From Pedobacter frigiditerrae (GTDB lineage: Bacteria > Bacteroidota > Bacteroidia > Sphingobacteriales > Sphingobacteriaceae), in NCBI RefSeq assembly GCF_004331645.1, contig NZ_SJSK01000001.1, positions 1 through 64,000 of the forward strand: DNA of 64,000 bases, given 5' to 3'. The notes beneath the pieces were generated by a model. The model was not told where the DNA came from. It did not search any database and was given only the letters and a program-made list of their open reading frames with translations. The translations under genes were made by a program, and so were the position numbers. Shown here piece by piece: positions 36,758 through 45,851 of this stretch; within the stretch, counting starts at the first letter, position 1; each line of letters begins with the position of its first letter.

Positions 36758-38491
36758 TTAAGGGTTTTCTCCTGCAAATTTCCACTTTGTGCTAAAATTC
36801 TCTGGCAATAATTGATTAGTTAAAAGTGCTCTAACCATTTCTACAGGCATATTGTTCTCTTTTAGAATTTTATCGTGAAATTGAATGTTACTCATTTTAC
36901 CGCCTATTACCAATTCTTTATGTAATGCTCTAAATTCTAGGCCACCTAGCATGTAACCGATTTGATAAAGCGGACCATAACCACCTGTAAAAGAACGGCG
37001 AACTTCTGCCTCTGCATTTGCCCTTTCAAAACCAACTCGCTCTACTAAAAAGTCTATACATTGTTTTGGTGTCCATTTCCCTAAATGATAATTCATAGAG
37101 AAGATAATTCTGGCACAACGGTGCATTCTCCAGAACAACATTCCTATTTTATCTTCTGGGGTTTTCGCGAAGTTTTTATCCCACAATAACATTTCCCAGT
37201 ATAGCGACCACCCTTCTGTCCAGAACGGCGTACCAAAACCCCTGCGATAAGGTTTATATCTGCTTTGCATGAAATATTGTAAATTATGACCTGGGATTAA
37301 TTCGTGAAATACCACAGCCCTGGAAAAGTGACGATTGTTTCCTCTTAGCGTCATCATTTTTGCGTCTTCGGTCATGTCTTCTGTCGGATACGCGATAAGT
37401 ACAGATTCTCCACCCAAAAAGAATGGCGCAAATTGTTGTTCTTTTGGCGTCAACATTCTCATTCTCCAACCTTCTTTCGCCAATTCAGGAACTGTGATTA
37501 ACTTGTTTTGCTCGACAAAATTTATCGCTTCATTTGCCAGTTCATAAACCAATTCTGGCTGTTTACCAAGCGCTGGATAATCCGTTTTAACTTTCTCTAA
37601 AGCTTTTTTCCAATCTTTACCAAAACCCATTGCTGTTGATGCCTTGATCATTTCCGCATCACACCAAGCAAATTCTCTCATTGCAATTGCTTCAATTTGC
37701 TCTGGCGTATAAGCTATCATCTCATCTTTCAACAAGTCTAAAAAGGAAGTTCTTCCAATCGGATTTCCTAAAATCCCGCTACCATCATCTTTTGCCATTG
37801 ATAATTTAGCAGTCTTCCCCAATTCAGTTGCATAATTTCTTAATGCATTTAAAACATCAGGATAGACACTTTTAGTTCCTTTGGTAAATTGTGGGTCATA
37901 GCCATCATAGAACTTATAAGCTTCAGTAAAAACTTCTAAGTATTGGTTTACTGTTGCCTGTGCCCAGCTAGCCTGTAGTGGCGTTAACTTTATCTGTTTA
38001 TCATTTACATCTTTACTAACCTGATTAATTTCATCTTTTAATTTGTCGAATATTTCTGCTGTAGTTTTGCCATCTTGTTGTTTTCCAACTCTTCTTTTCT
38101 GTTCAAAGTCAATAATTGTCTTTGCAAATGGGATTGCAAACTTTGTGTTTTTGAAATCTTCATTCGCTTGTTGCAGTGCTCTAACATCTACATTAATGTC
38201 TCGTTTCAGCAATGTGTAATCAACTCTCTCATTTACATTCAGCTTATCAAATGGAAGGGCTTTTAACTTGGCTAACCAAGTGCTATAAAATTTATCCATC
38301 CGCTGGAAGTATTCTTCAGAACGTTTTAAAGTATACTTACGAGATAGCATATTTTCATCAGACTGATACTGATTGATTAAAGCACTTACAATACTTGCAT
38401 CGCCACTAGAGCCTATTGAATTGTTATTTTGAGCACAAGAAAGTTGAATGCTTAACACTAAAAGCAAAACAGAGCAGAAAATTTTATACAT
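36758..38491 (-). CDS. DUF885 family zinc-peptidase-like lipoprotein
   Basis: This 577-residue protein has a signal with a possible lipobox (IQLSC, Cys19, then AQNNN). The DUF885 signature HELIPGHNLQYF and the downstream FWTEGWSLYWEMLLW provide the HExxPGH and Glu ligands of a gluzincin-like site. C-terminal helices contain GYGPLYQIGYMLGG. The family includes exported bacterial peptidases, but substrates are unknown. It stands alone with a 240-bp gap on each side. Confidence 0.9.
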   Translation of the reverse strand: MYKIFCSVLLLVLSIQLSCAQNNNSIGSSGDASIVSALINQYQSDENMLSRKYTLKRSEEYFQRMDKFYSTWLAKLKALPFDKLNVNERVDYTLLKRDINVDVRALQQANEDFKNTKFAIPFAKTIIDFEQKRRVGKQQDGKTTAEIFDKLKDEINQVSKDVNDKQIKLTPLQASWAQATVNQYLEVFTEAYKFYDGYDPQFTKGTKSVYPDVLNALRNYATELGKTAKLSMAKDDGSGILGNPIGRTSFLDLLKDEMIAYTPEQIEAIAMREFAWCDAEMIKASTAMGFGKDWKKALEKVKTDYPALGKQPELVYELANEAINFVEQNKLITVPELAKEGWRMRMLTPKEQQFAPFFLGGESVLIAYPTEDMTEDAKMMTLRGNNRHFSRAVVFHELIPGHNLQYFMQSRYKPYRRGFGTPFWTEGWSLYWEMLLWDKNFAKTPEDKIGMLFWRMHRCARIIFSMNYHLGKWTPKQCIDFLVERVGFERANAEAEVRRSFTGGYGPLYQIGYMLGGLEFRALHKELVIGGKMSNIQFHDKILKENNMPVEMVRALLTNQLLPENFSTKWKFAGENP

Positions 38492-38572
38492 GACAGCTAA
38501 TTATATTTTTGATGAATTTAGTCATAAAATAGATGAGGTCAATGCAAAATAAAGGTTACTTGTTTGAGGTTT

Positions 38573-38590
38573 ACCACATAGGGACATAGG
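38573..38590. repeat. ACCACATAGGGACATAGG word
   Basis: This belongs to a family of gaps beginning (T)AACCAC or ACCACA followed by a reiterated word (compare 45221-45242, 48488-48510 and 50039-50069). A partial inverted copy CTATGTACAG follows at about 38615. Confidence 0.4.
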
Positions 38591-38679
38591 TTTAGAAGCC
38601 TTGTTCTTTTCTATGTACAGCTGTATAATTTAAATAAGTACCGGTTTGTGGAGACACTAACCGATAGGCAAGTCACAAA

Positions 38680-38742
38680 CCTATTCCCTGCTCCCTATTT
38701 CCTATTTCCTGTTCCCTGTTTCCTATTTCCTGTTCCCTATTT
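38680..38742. repeat. Reiterated CCTATTTCCTGTTCCC array
   Basis: This 63-bp stretch is built almost entirely from TTCCCTATTTCCTATTTCC-like and CCTGTTCCCTGTTTCC words with no fixed period. It runs up to the stop of ggt. Confidence 0.7.
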
Positions 38743-40459
38743 ACCAGCCCACCGCTTTATCATCTCCCCTTGGGTCGGCACCACCTTGATAGTAGCCCCA
38801 TTTCGTTTTTAAAATGGCATCTACCCTACCAATTGCTCCACGAGTAACGATTTTGTAGCCTTTAGCTTTAAGTCTTATGGTTGTTATACTATCTAGTGCT
38901 TTTTCTTCTACATCTACTTGGTCTGGCAACCATTGGTGATGGAATTTTTTAGCATTAACTGCAGCTTGCATTGACTGGTTAAAATCAACTACGTTTAAAA
39001 TAGTTTGAAAAACAGACGTGATAATTGTTGAGCCACCTGGCGTACCAACTACCATATATAACTGGCCATCCTTAGCTAAAATAGCAGGCGTCATTGAACT
39101 TAACATTCTTTTATTTGGTGCAATTGAATTGGCTTCTCCACCCACCAAACCATACATATTTGGTGCTCCGGGTTTTACAGAGAAATCATCCATTTCGTTA
39201 TTTAACAGAAAACCGGCACCTTTAACTACAACACCTGCACCATAAGACCCATTTAAGGTTGTCGTGATAGAAACTGCATTCCCGGCTTTATCTACAATAG
39301 AAAAATGTGTTGTTTCTGGATGTTCTGCAGGAGGAATTTCTCCAGCACTAATCTCTGCACTTGTGCTCGCCTTATTCCAATTGAATGAACTCATCCTTTG
39401 TTTGAGGTAAGCATCTTCAATCAGTTTTTTCTGTGGTACGGGATAAAAATCTGGGTCGCCTAAGTGAGCTGCCCTATCTGCGTATACCCTTCTTTCTGCC
39501 TCAATCATCACTTGAACAGTAGAATCTGTATTAAAACCCCATTTTGACAAAGGATACGGCTCAACAGATTTTAGTAATTGGATTAAAGCAATTCCGCCAC
39601 TTGATGGAGGAGGCATTGTAATTACCTCATATCCCCTATAGTTCCCAGTTACTGGTTTACGCCAAACGGCTTTATAATTTGCCAAATCTTGTTTGCTAAT
39701 GATACCTCCACCACGATGCATTTCGGCAACAATTGAATCTGCCACCGCACCTTCATAAAAACCATTTCTGCCCTGTGATGCAATTAACTTTAAGGTAGTT
39801 GCCAATTCACTTTGCACCAAAACATCACCTTCTGCCCAAGGTGTTTCTTTTAACAATGCCGTACCTAAGGGATTTAATTTTTTAAATCTGCCTTTTAAAC
39901 CATTAAGCTCCTTTGCTTGTCTTGCCGACAGCTTAAATCCTTCTTCAGCTAAATGAACTGCGGGAGCAATTAGATCTTCCCATTTTAAGCGACCATATTT
40001 TAGATGTGCTTCTACCATTCCAGCTACAGAACCTGGAACACCAGCCGCTAATTGTCCGTATAAACTTTTATCTACTATCGGATTACCGGCTGCATCCAAA
40101 TACATATCCCTTCCGGCGTTTGCCGCAGCCTTTTCTCTAAAATCTAATGAATTGATTTCGCCTTTAGCAGAGCGATAGACCATAAAACCACCACCACCGA
40201 TATTACCAGCATTTGGATATACAACGGCTAACGCAAATTGAACAGCAACAGCTGCATCTACAGCATTTCCTCCTTTTTTAAGGATATCTACACCAACTTC
40301 CGAAGCTATTTCGTTGGCAGAAACCACCATTCCGTTGTAATATTCGCCACTATTATTTTTACCTAGATGACCACCCGCACAACTAAAGAGCAAACTAATA
40401 ATCAATAAGTAACTACCTATTTTTATTAGGCTAAGATTCTGGCTTGTAGTTTTCTGCAT
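38741..40459 (-). CDS. ggt: Gamma-glutamyltransferase lipoprotein
   Basis: This 572-residue Ntn-hydrolase precursor has a lipoprotein signal (Cys27 in LLFSCAGG). The autoprocessing nucleophile is Thr383 in PETTHFSIVD, splitting it into large and small chains. Other blocks are GNAVDAAVAVQFAL, GNIGGGGFMVY, PPPSSGG and VGTPGGSTIITSVFQ. It cleaves glutathione and other gamma-glutamyl peptides in the periplasm. Its start lies inside the last 29 bp of the acyl-CoA ligase gene, so translation is probably coupled although the functions are unrelated. Confidence 0.95.
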   Translation of the reverse strand: MQKTTSQNLSLIKIGSYLLIISLLFSCAGGHLGKNNSGEYYNGMVVSANEIASEVGVDILKKGGNAVDAAVAVQFALAVVYPNAGNIGGGGFMVYRSAKGEINSLDFREKAAANAGRDMYLDAAGNPIVDKSLYGQLAAGVPGSVAGMVEAHLKYGRLKWEDLIAPAVHLAEEGFKLSARQAKELNGLKGRFKKLNPLGTALLKETPWAEGDVLVQSELATTLKLIASQGRNGFYEGAVADSIVAEMHRGGGIISKQDLANYKAVWRKPVTGNYRGYEVITMPPPSSGGIALIQLLKSVEPYPLSKWGFNTDSTVQVMIEAERRVYADRAAHLGDPDFYPVPQKKLIEDAYLKQRMSSFNWNKASTSAEISAGEIPPAEHPETTHFSIVDKAGNAVSITTTLNGSYGAGVVVKGAGFLLNNEMDDFSVKPGAPNMYGLVGGEANSIAPNKRMLSSMTPAILAKDGQLYMVVGTPGGSTIITSVFQTILNVVDFNQSMQAAVNAKKFHHQWLPDQVDVEEKALDSITTIRLKAKGYKIVTRGAIGRVDAILKTKWGYYQGGADPRGDDKAVGW

Positions 40460-42206
40460 CCTTGTAAATTTTATCGATGGTATTTTTATTTTTTTCTAAT
40501 ATAACTTTACGTTTAAAGCTTAATTTCGGTGTTAACTCTCCCCCATCTATGCTAAACTCTTTGGCTAACAGCGCGAAACGTTTAACCTGCTCCCATTTGC
40601 CAAATTCTTTTCCAAGGTCGGAAATTATGCCGTCATATTTAGCTAAAACCTGCTCATTTTTAATCATTTCTTCATTGGTGGTATAAGCAATCCCTTTATG
40701 AGCACACCAAGCTTTTAAAGCCGGAAAAGTAGGAACAATTAATGCCGCTGGGAATTTCATGTTTTCACCCAATACCATTATTTGTTCTATTAAAGGAGAT
40801 TCCTTATACCTGTTCTCTAACATTTGTGGAGCAACGTATTTTCCTCCAGCTGTTTTAAAAATCTCCTTTTTACGATCCGTAATTTTAAGGAATTTACCAT
40901 TTAAAATTTCGCCAATATCGCCCGTGTGGAACCAGCCGTCTTTGTCGATGGTTTCGGCAGTTAAATCGTCTCTCATATAATAACCTTTCATGATGTTATG
41001 ACCACGAGCTAAAATTTCGCCATCGGCAGCAATTTTAATCTCCACTCCCTCAATAGCTGTACCTACAGTACCAAACATTGTTTCTCCAAAATGATTTACG
41101 GTAATCACAGGCGAAGTTTCGGTTAAACCATACCCTTCAAAAATCGGCATACCTGCTGCCCAAAAGATCCTATTCAATCTTGGGTTTAATGCTGCCCCTC
41201 CAGAAACGATAACAACAATGCCACCTCCTAAAGCGGCTTGCCATTTCTTAAATACTAGTTTACGGGCAATCGCTAACTTGAAATTATACCACCATCCATT
41301 GTCATGATCAAATTTTTCAGCTAAAGCTAAAGACCAAAAGAAAATTCCTCTTTTAATCCCTTTCAAATCCTTGCCCTTCTCCATGATCTTATCATACACC
41401 TTCTCCAATAACCTCGGAACGGTAGAAAATGCATTGGGTTTTACTTCTTGTATATCGGCAACTATGGTATCTATGCTTTCGGCATAATAAATAGAAACAC
41501 CACCGTAGGCGTATAAATAAGAGACTAAACGTTCAAAAATATGAGAAAGAGGTAAAAAACTTAAAGCTTTATCTATTCCCGGCGGTAGTAAAACGGATGA
41601 TTTAATGAAATTTTGAACTAAATTGTAATGTGTTAGCATTACACCCTTTGGTGTTCCTGTTGTTCCAGAAGTATAAATGATAGTTAAAATATCTGCTGCG
41701 CTAACTGCATTTCTATAGCTTTCTAAATCAACATTGGTTGATTTTCCAGTCTCCACTAAAATCTCCCAGTGGGTTGCACCTTCAACTTTGTTAAATGAAA
41801 AAATCTGAATTGGGTTTTTAAGCTGAGCAGCAACAGCTTTTACTTTTTTGTATATCGCTTCATCACTTACAAACACTGTGGTTATTTCGGCATTCTCGAT
41901 AATGAATTTAACATCATGTTCTGCTAAAGTTGGGTATAATGGGATTTGATAAGCACCAAGCTGCATAATGGCGAAATCGCAGATATTCCATTCAGGCCTG
42001 TTTGCCGACATGACCGCAACCCGAGAACCTTTGCCAATGCCAATAGTGGTTAAACCACGACTTAAATTATCTGTGGTGTCACAAAACTCTTGAGTGCTAT
42101 ATTTTTTCCATGTCCCATTTATCTTTCCGCTAACAAATTCTTGCTTAGGGAAATTTTCGAGATTATACTTTAAAAGGTCGAATACTCTTGTTATGACTGT
42201 AGACAT
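40431..42206 (-). CDS. Long-chain acyl-CoA synthetase (AMP-forming)
   Basis: This 591-residue adenylate-forming enzyme activates fatty acids to acyl-CoA. The P-loop-like AMP motif IIYTSGTTGTPKGVMLTH (about 175-192), EGYGLTETSPV, and GWFHTGDIGE then KITDRKKEIFKTAGGKYVAPQ are canonical of the long-chain (FadD/LACS) type. It supplies substrate to the fad operon 6 kb away, although it is not linked to it. ggt begins within its last codons. Confidence 0.93.
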   Translation of the reverse strand: MSTVITRVFDLLKYNLENFPKQEFVSGKINGTWKKYSTQEFCDTTDNLSRGLTTIGIGKGSRVAVMSANRPEWNICDFAIMQLGAYQIPLYPTLAEHDVKFIIENAEITTVFVSDEAIYKKVKAVAAQLKNPIQIFSFNKVEGATHWEILVETGKSTNVDLESYRNAVSAADILTIIYTSGTTGTPKGVMLTHYNLVQNFIKSSVLLPPGIDKALSFLPLSHIFERLVSYLYAYGGVSIYYAESIDTIVADIQEVKPNAFSTVPRLLEKVYDKIMEKGKDLKGIKRGIFFWSLALAEKFDHDNGWWYNFKLAIARKLVFKKWQAALGGGIVVIVSGGAALNPRLNRIFWAAGMPIFEGYGLTETSPVITVNHFGETMFGTVGTAIEGVEIKIAADGEILARGHNIMKGYYMRDDLTAETIDKDGWFHTGDIGEILNGKFLKITDRKKEIFKTAGGKYVAPQMLENRYKESPLIEQIMVLGENMKFPAALIVPTFPALKAWCAHKGIAYTTNEEMIKNEQVLAKYDGIISDLGKEFGKWEQVKRFALLAKEFSIDGGELTPKLSFKRKVILEKNKNTIDKIYKDAENYKPES

Positions 42207-42574
42207 GGAGTAAGTTATTAAATTTGGCTAGATGGTTAACAACAAGTGGCTTTGTTTAATTGCTGTTTCTCAAATCTAATAAATTATCTTTTCTGCAACA
42301 ACCGATTTTAAATTTATTCTGCATGCATAGTAATTTATTGCTTATTTGTGAGAAATTTACTATGTTCACACACAGATTCTTTCAAGGAACTGCTGTTTTA
42401 AAGCAACGTCTTTCGAACAACGCTGGGGGAATCAATAGCCTGGTCCTTTAAAACCATTAAGGAGGTCTTTGGTTGGTGACACAAGGTCGACATCAACTTT
42501 CCCAATCAAGAAAATGCCCTCATCACAATTAACGTATGATTAATTTATTATCCAATCGCGGTAGTAGCGTTCTG

Positions 42575-42660
42575 GTATTTATGGTTACAGTTTACAGGGT
42601 GATCACAGGGTCATAACAAGGTCAAAACAGGGTCATTACTAGGTTGGTTACCTTGTTAAC
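42575..42660. repeat. Reiterated ACAGGGTCA/ACAAGGTCA array
   Basis: The 42207-42771 gap has no supported gene. Around 42583-42650 the words CAGGGTGATCACAGGGTCAT and AACAAGGTCAAAACAGGGTC recur with a spacing of about 11-13 nt. AAGGAGGT sequences at about 42461 and 42732 precede no convincing gene. Confidence 0.55.
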
Positions 42661-42771
42661 TCCTAATTAAATACCTATGAACTGCGTTTAATCTATAGTT
42701 AAAATAAGGCCGCTGGTGAAGTGAAGGTATAAAGGAGGTAAACGCTAATGATAGCGATATTAATAAACAAA

Positions 42772-42798
42772 AAAGCCCCGATTATTCATCGAGGCTTT
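42772..42798 (-). terminator. Terminator of the subtilase gene
   Basis: Arms AAAGCCCCGAT (42772-42782) and ATCGAGGCTTT (42788-42798) pair with one mismatch and are followed on the minus strand by T residues, 19 bp past the stop. Confidence 0.75.
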
Positions 42799-42816
42799 CC
42801 TTAAACTTTCAGCTCT

Positions 42817-44394
42817 TTACTTATAACTTGCTGCTAATTTCAAGGCATTGTAAGCATTTACAATTCCACCACTTACACATAAATCAGCAAATGGAATGCT
42901 CACTGTATCTGCACCTTTCATGGTAGAAACATTGTGGTTAACTTTTACTACAGATTTCATGATGATATCTTTCACTTGTATTGCTGTTAATTTTGGATAA
43001 TAAGAACGAATTAAAGCCGCTAAACCCGCTACTACTGGTGCTGCCATACTTGTTCCATCTTCTTCAATATATTTATTATTATCAGGCACAGTAGAAAGAA
43101 TTCTAACACCTGGCGCAAAAACATCAACTGTTGTTTTGCCATAATTAGAAAACGCTGCTTTTAAAGTTTCATCATCTTTTGGTCCAGATGCACCAACCGT
43201 AAGCCAAGAACTGGCAATGCTACCATCTAAATATTTTGCCGTAGGGAAATTGTTTTCTACATCAACATCATTGTTATCATTACCTGCTGCGTGTACTAAC
43301 AAAACATCTTTACTTACTGCGTATTTCACAGCTTCATCTACCACTGCTTTATCCCAAGAGTAAGATTTACCAAAACTCATGTTTAATACTTTTGCACCAT
43401 TGTCTGCCGCATAGCGGATGGCATTAGCTACATCCTTATCACGCTCATCACCGTTTGGTGTATTGCGAACACCGATTATGATTACATTATCTGCCACACC
43501 TTTAATACCTATTGTGTTGGTTCTATCTGCACCTATAATACCAGATACATGAGAACCGTGTAAAGCATCAGGACCTTTAATGTCATTATTGCCATAAAAA
43601 CGTTCCTTGCTATCATTTGGATTATCTCCAACAATGCTTCTTGGATCGTAATCTATATTTAAATTATAATTTACCTGTCCCGTCGCTTGTTTTAAACCTG
43701 CTTCGATTTGAGTGTCATAAAATGTTTTGAAATCCATTTCATTTAATATACCCAAAACTGCTGCTTTAATACCTTCTTCTTGTTTGGTTGTTGCTTTAAA
43801 GGCTTCGAAATCTTTTGCAGTTGGATTTTCTTTTCCAATCTTTTTAACCACTAGGTCTAAATAATATTTAAACCCAGTTATACCTTGCAAATCACTTTTT
43901 GCAGTAGCCAATTGTTTTTCTAATTCAGTACGGTTATTTACAAAAGCTTCATAAGCTGCTTTATCTTTAACTGTAACTGTTGAAGCAGTAATACCAGCAA
44001 AACGGGCATTGTCTCTGCGCACTAAACGCGTAAGTTCTAATGTTTCAAATTCTACTGATCCGGTTTTTCCGCCAAGAAAATTCCAACCGTGAACATCGTC
44101 TACATAACCGTTTTTGTCATCGTCTACACCGTTACCCGCAACTTCCTTTTTGTTGGTCCAGATTACCCTTTTTAAATCTTCGTGGTTTAAATCTACCCCG
44201 CCATCTAATACAGCTACCAAAACAGGAGTTGATTTTTTACCTTTTAAAAGTTCTTTATACGCCTTTTCTGTGCTGATACCAAAAGTTGTATCTGTTTTAA
44301 GATCTAGGTTTTGCCAGTTGGCTTTTTGTTGTGCAGATGATAAAAGTGGAAGCGCCGCTAGGAGAGCAAGCGATAATAATTTCTTAATGTTCAT
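42817..44394 (-). CDS. Exported S8 (subtilisin-like) serine protease
   Basis: This 525-residue protein has a signal peptide (LLSLALLAALPLLSSAQ). The triad is Asp64 (AVLDGGVDLNH), His279 (LHGSHVSG) and Ser449 (DGTSMAAP), with oxyanion Asn372 (HAAGNDNND). An insert of about 215 residues separates the Asp and His motifs, much longer than in classical subtilisin but common in Bacteroidota subtilases. No propeptide domain or C-terminal sorting domain is obvious. It is probably periplasmic. Confidence 0.95.
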   Translation of the reverse strand: MNIKKLLSLALLAALPLLSSAQQKANWQNLDLKTDTTFGISTEKAYKELLKGKKSTPVLVAVLDGGVDLNHEDLKRVIWTNKKEVAGNGVDDDKNGYVDDVHGWNFLGGKTGSVEFETLELTRLVRRDNARFAGITASTVTVKDKAAYEAFVNNRTELEKQLATAKSDLQGITGFKYYLDLVVKKIGKENPTAKDFEAFKATTKQEEGIKAAVLGILNEMDFKTFYDTQIEAGLKQATGQVNYNLNIDYDPRSIVGDNPNDSKERFYGNNDIKGPDALHGSHVSGIIGADRTNTIGIKGVADNVIIIGVRNTPNGDERDKDVANAIRYAADNGAKVLNMSFGKSYSWDKAVVDEAVKYAVSKDVLLVHAAGNDNNDVDVENNFPTAKYLDGSIASSWLTVGASGPKDDETLKAAFSNYGKTTVDVFAPGVRILSTVPDNNKYIEEDGTSMAAPVVAGLAALIRSYYPKLTAIQVKDIIMKSVVKVNHNVSTMKGADTVSIPFADLCVSGGIVNAYNALKLAASYK

Positions 44395-44440
44395 ATTTTA
44401 ATATTAGTAATGGAAAACGTGTTTGGTTTGCTATTATTAT

Positions 44441-45025
44441 TTAGTTCTCAACAATGATACCATAATTGCTAAGGAGCCCAATTAAACCATTAGAAGAAAA
44501 TTTGGCTTTTCTTAGCTGGTTTTTTTCTGGGTCGATGGTAAAATTATAAGAAGAGGTAAAGTTTGCACTATTTAAATTAGTTCTCATAAATACAGCTGTA
44601 TTTAAATCACAGTTTTCGAATTTTGCCTCACTTAAATCTGCTTCAGAAAAGTCAGCTCCTTTTAAAGAGCAATCCTTGAACTTACTTTTTTTGTTTTTCT
44701 TTCTCATAAAAGCAGCATAGTCTAAAACGCAATTAGAAAAATCTACACCAAAAAGAAAGTCTTTTGTATTCGAGAAATCTACGCCTACCATTTTACAGTT
44801 GATAAATTTTACGCCATCAAAACCGATGGCTCCAAATTTGACCATACTGAGATTACAGTTATCGAAATTACATTTGGTAAAATCACAACCATAAAAATCT
44901 GCTTCGGTAAAGTCGCAATTTTTAAAGTTACATTCATCAAATTGGGTTTCTTTTAATCCCTTTGGTAAGAATGAAATTTTTTCGAATGTTTGGTTTATGT
45001 GATAAATACTTTCTTCGACAGACAT
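44441..45025 (-). CDS. Pentapeptide-repeat protein
   Basis: This 194-residue protein has no signal peptide. From about residue 26 to 160 it is a right-handed quadrilateral beta-helix of A(D/N)LxX-type pentapeptides: DECNFKNCDFTEADFYGCDF, KCNFDNCNLSMVKF, and GADFSEADLSEAKFENCDL. The tail YNFTIDPEKNQLRKAKFSSNGL then LLSNYGIIV resembles tails of Qnr/McbG-like topoisomerase-protecting proteins. That function is only a possibility. The Phe/Cys-rich coils make it distinct from long membrane-associated pentapeptide proteins. Confidence 0.88.
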   Translation of the reverse strand: MSVEESIYHINQTFEKISFLPKGLKETQFDECNFKNCDFTEADFYGCDFTKCNFDNCNLSMVKFGAIGFDGVKFINCKMVGVDFSNTKDFLFGVDFSNCVLDYAAFMRKKNKKSKFKDCSLKGADFSEADLSEAKFENCDLNTAVFMRTNLNSANFTSSYNFTIDPEKNQLRKAKFSSNGLIGLLSNYGIIVEN

Positions 45026-45049
45026 TTTTACGATTGAGGGTGCAAATTA

Positions 45050-45090
45050 ATAAAAAGTATAAAGTATTTAGTAGAAAGTATAAAGACATT
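45050..45090. repeat. AAAGTATAAAGTATTTAGTAG word array
   Basis: AAAAAGTATAAAGTATTTAG and TAGAAAGTATAAAGAC form a reiterated word just upstream of the pentapeptide gene start. Confidence 0.5.
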
Positions 45091-45123
45091 GTTCAAAAAA
45101 GCACTGTCTTTTGTTATACAAAG

Positions 45124-45186
45124 CTGATTGAAGAGATAGTTTCCGATTTTACATTGGGGCTAAAAGCGGGAAGCAGGACTAACGCT
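45124..45186. repeat. Dispersed CTGATTGAAG..AAGCAGGACT repeat, copy 2
   Basis: Related to the copy at 588-655. The gap 45026-45345 otherwise holds an ACCACATAGTCATATGG word (45222-45238) and the CGGACTT array. Confidence 0.55.
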
Positions 45187-45253
45187 AAAATGGAATGCTG
45201 GATTTGCTTTTCTAATAATTAACCACATAGTCATATGGTAGGCAACTACTTCC

Positions 45254-45287
45254 TACGGACTTCCAGACATTCGGACTTACGGACTAA
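45254..45287. repeat. Non-coding CGGACTT word array
   Basis: TACGGACTTCC, TTCGGACTTAC and GGACTAAAAG reiterate the word also seen inside the sucB linker at 19308-19346. Confidence 0.5.
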
Positions 45288-45296
45288 AAGCAAACA

Positions 45297-45326
45297 AAAA
45301 AGGATGAACAATTTGTCCATCCCTTT
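45297..45326 (-). terminator. Terminator of the CheY-like gene
   Basis: On the minus strand AAGGGATGGACAA pairs with TTGTTCATCCTT through two G-U pairs and is followed by T residues, 20 bp past the stop. Confidence 0.7.
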
Positions 45327-45345
45327 CAAGTATTAATTTTAGCAC

Positions 45346-45720
45346 TTAGGCTACTTCTTTTTTATCTAATAGTTTTTTAATTCTATTTTCAATATCATCC
45401 AAATCAAATGGCTTACTGATGTAATCATCTGGTGTTGCCATTTCGCTCATTTGTTTACTACGAACGTTGGCAGACATTACAATTACTGGAATGTGTTTGG
45501 TAAAAATGTCATTTTTTAAATCGTGACAGATTTCGATGCCGTTACCATCTGGCAACATTACATCTAAAATGAAAAGGTCTGGAATCGAATCCTTTAACTT
45601 GCTTTTCATTTCTGCAAAGCTTGATGAAAGTTGTAATTCATATCCTTCATCTTTTAATAAAAACTCGATGATGTAACCTATGTCTTTATCATCTTCTAAA
45701 ATGTGTATACGTTTTTTCAT
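45346..45720 (-). CDS. Single-domain response regulator (CheY-like)
   Basis: This 124-residue receiver has acidic Asp10/Asp11, phospho-acceptor Asp53 in FILDVMLPDGNG and the conserved Lys in YISKPFDLDD. There is no output domain. It probably relays phosphate or docks with a partner protein. No kinase is adjacent, so it is an orphan within this window. Confidence 0.92.
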   Translation of the reverse strand: MKKRIHILEDDKDIGYIIEFLLKDEGYELQLSSSFAEMKSKLKDSIPDLFILDVMLPDGNGIEICHDLKNDIFTKHIPVIVMSANVRSKQMSEMATPDDYISKPFDLDDIENRIKKLLDKKEVA

Positions 45721-45851
45721 TTATTTAAGTTTGTTTTTTTTGCAATTTTTATTGTCGCTTATGGAAGCAATAAATGCTTTCATAAATATGGAAACACATT
45801 AACAAATAAAATTGTTTGAACGGATAGAAGAAATATTTTTAACTTATAGTT

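Noticed and set aside
42260..42451. A 63-codon plus-strand ORF in the acyl-CoA ligase upstream gap
   Set aside because: Composition is not protein-like, it has no family motif, and the region is a promoter gap with reiterated words.
42748..42804. An 18-codon plus-strand ORF preceded by AAAGGAGGT
   Set aside because: It overlaps the subtilase terminator, and Bacteroidota rarely rely on Shine-Dalgarno sequences; no conservation can be shown.
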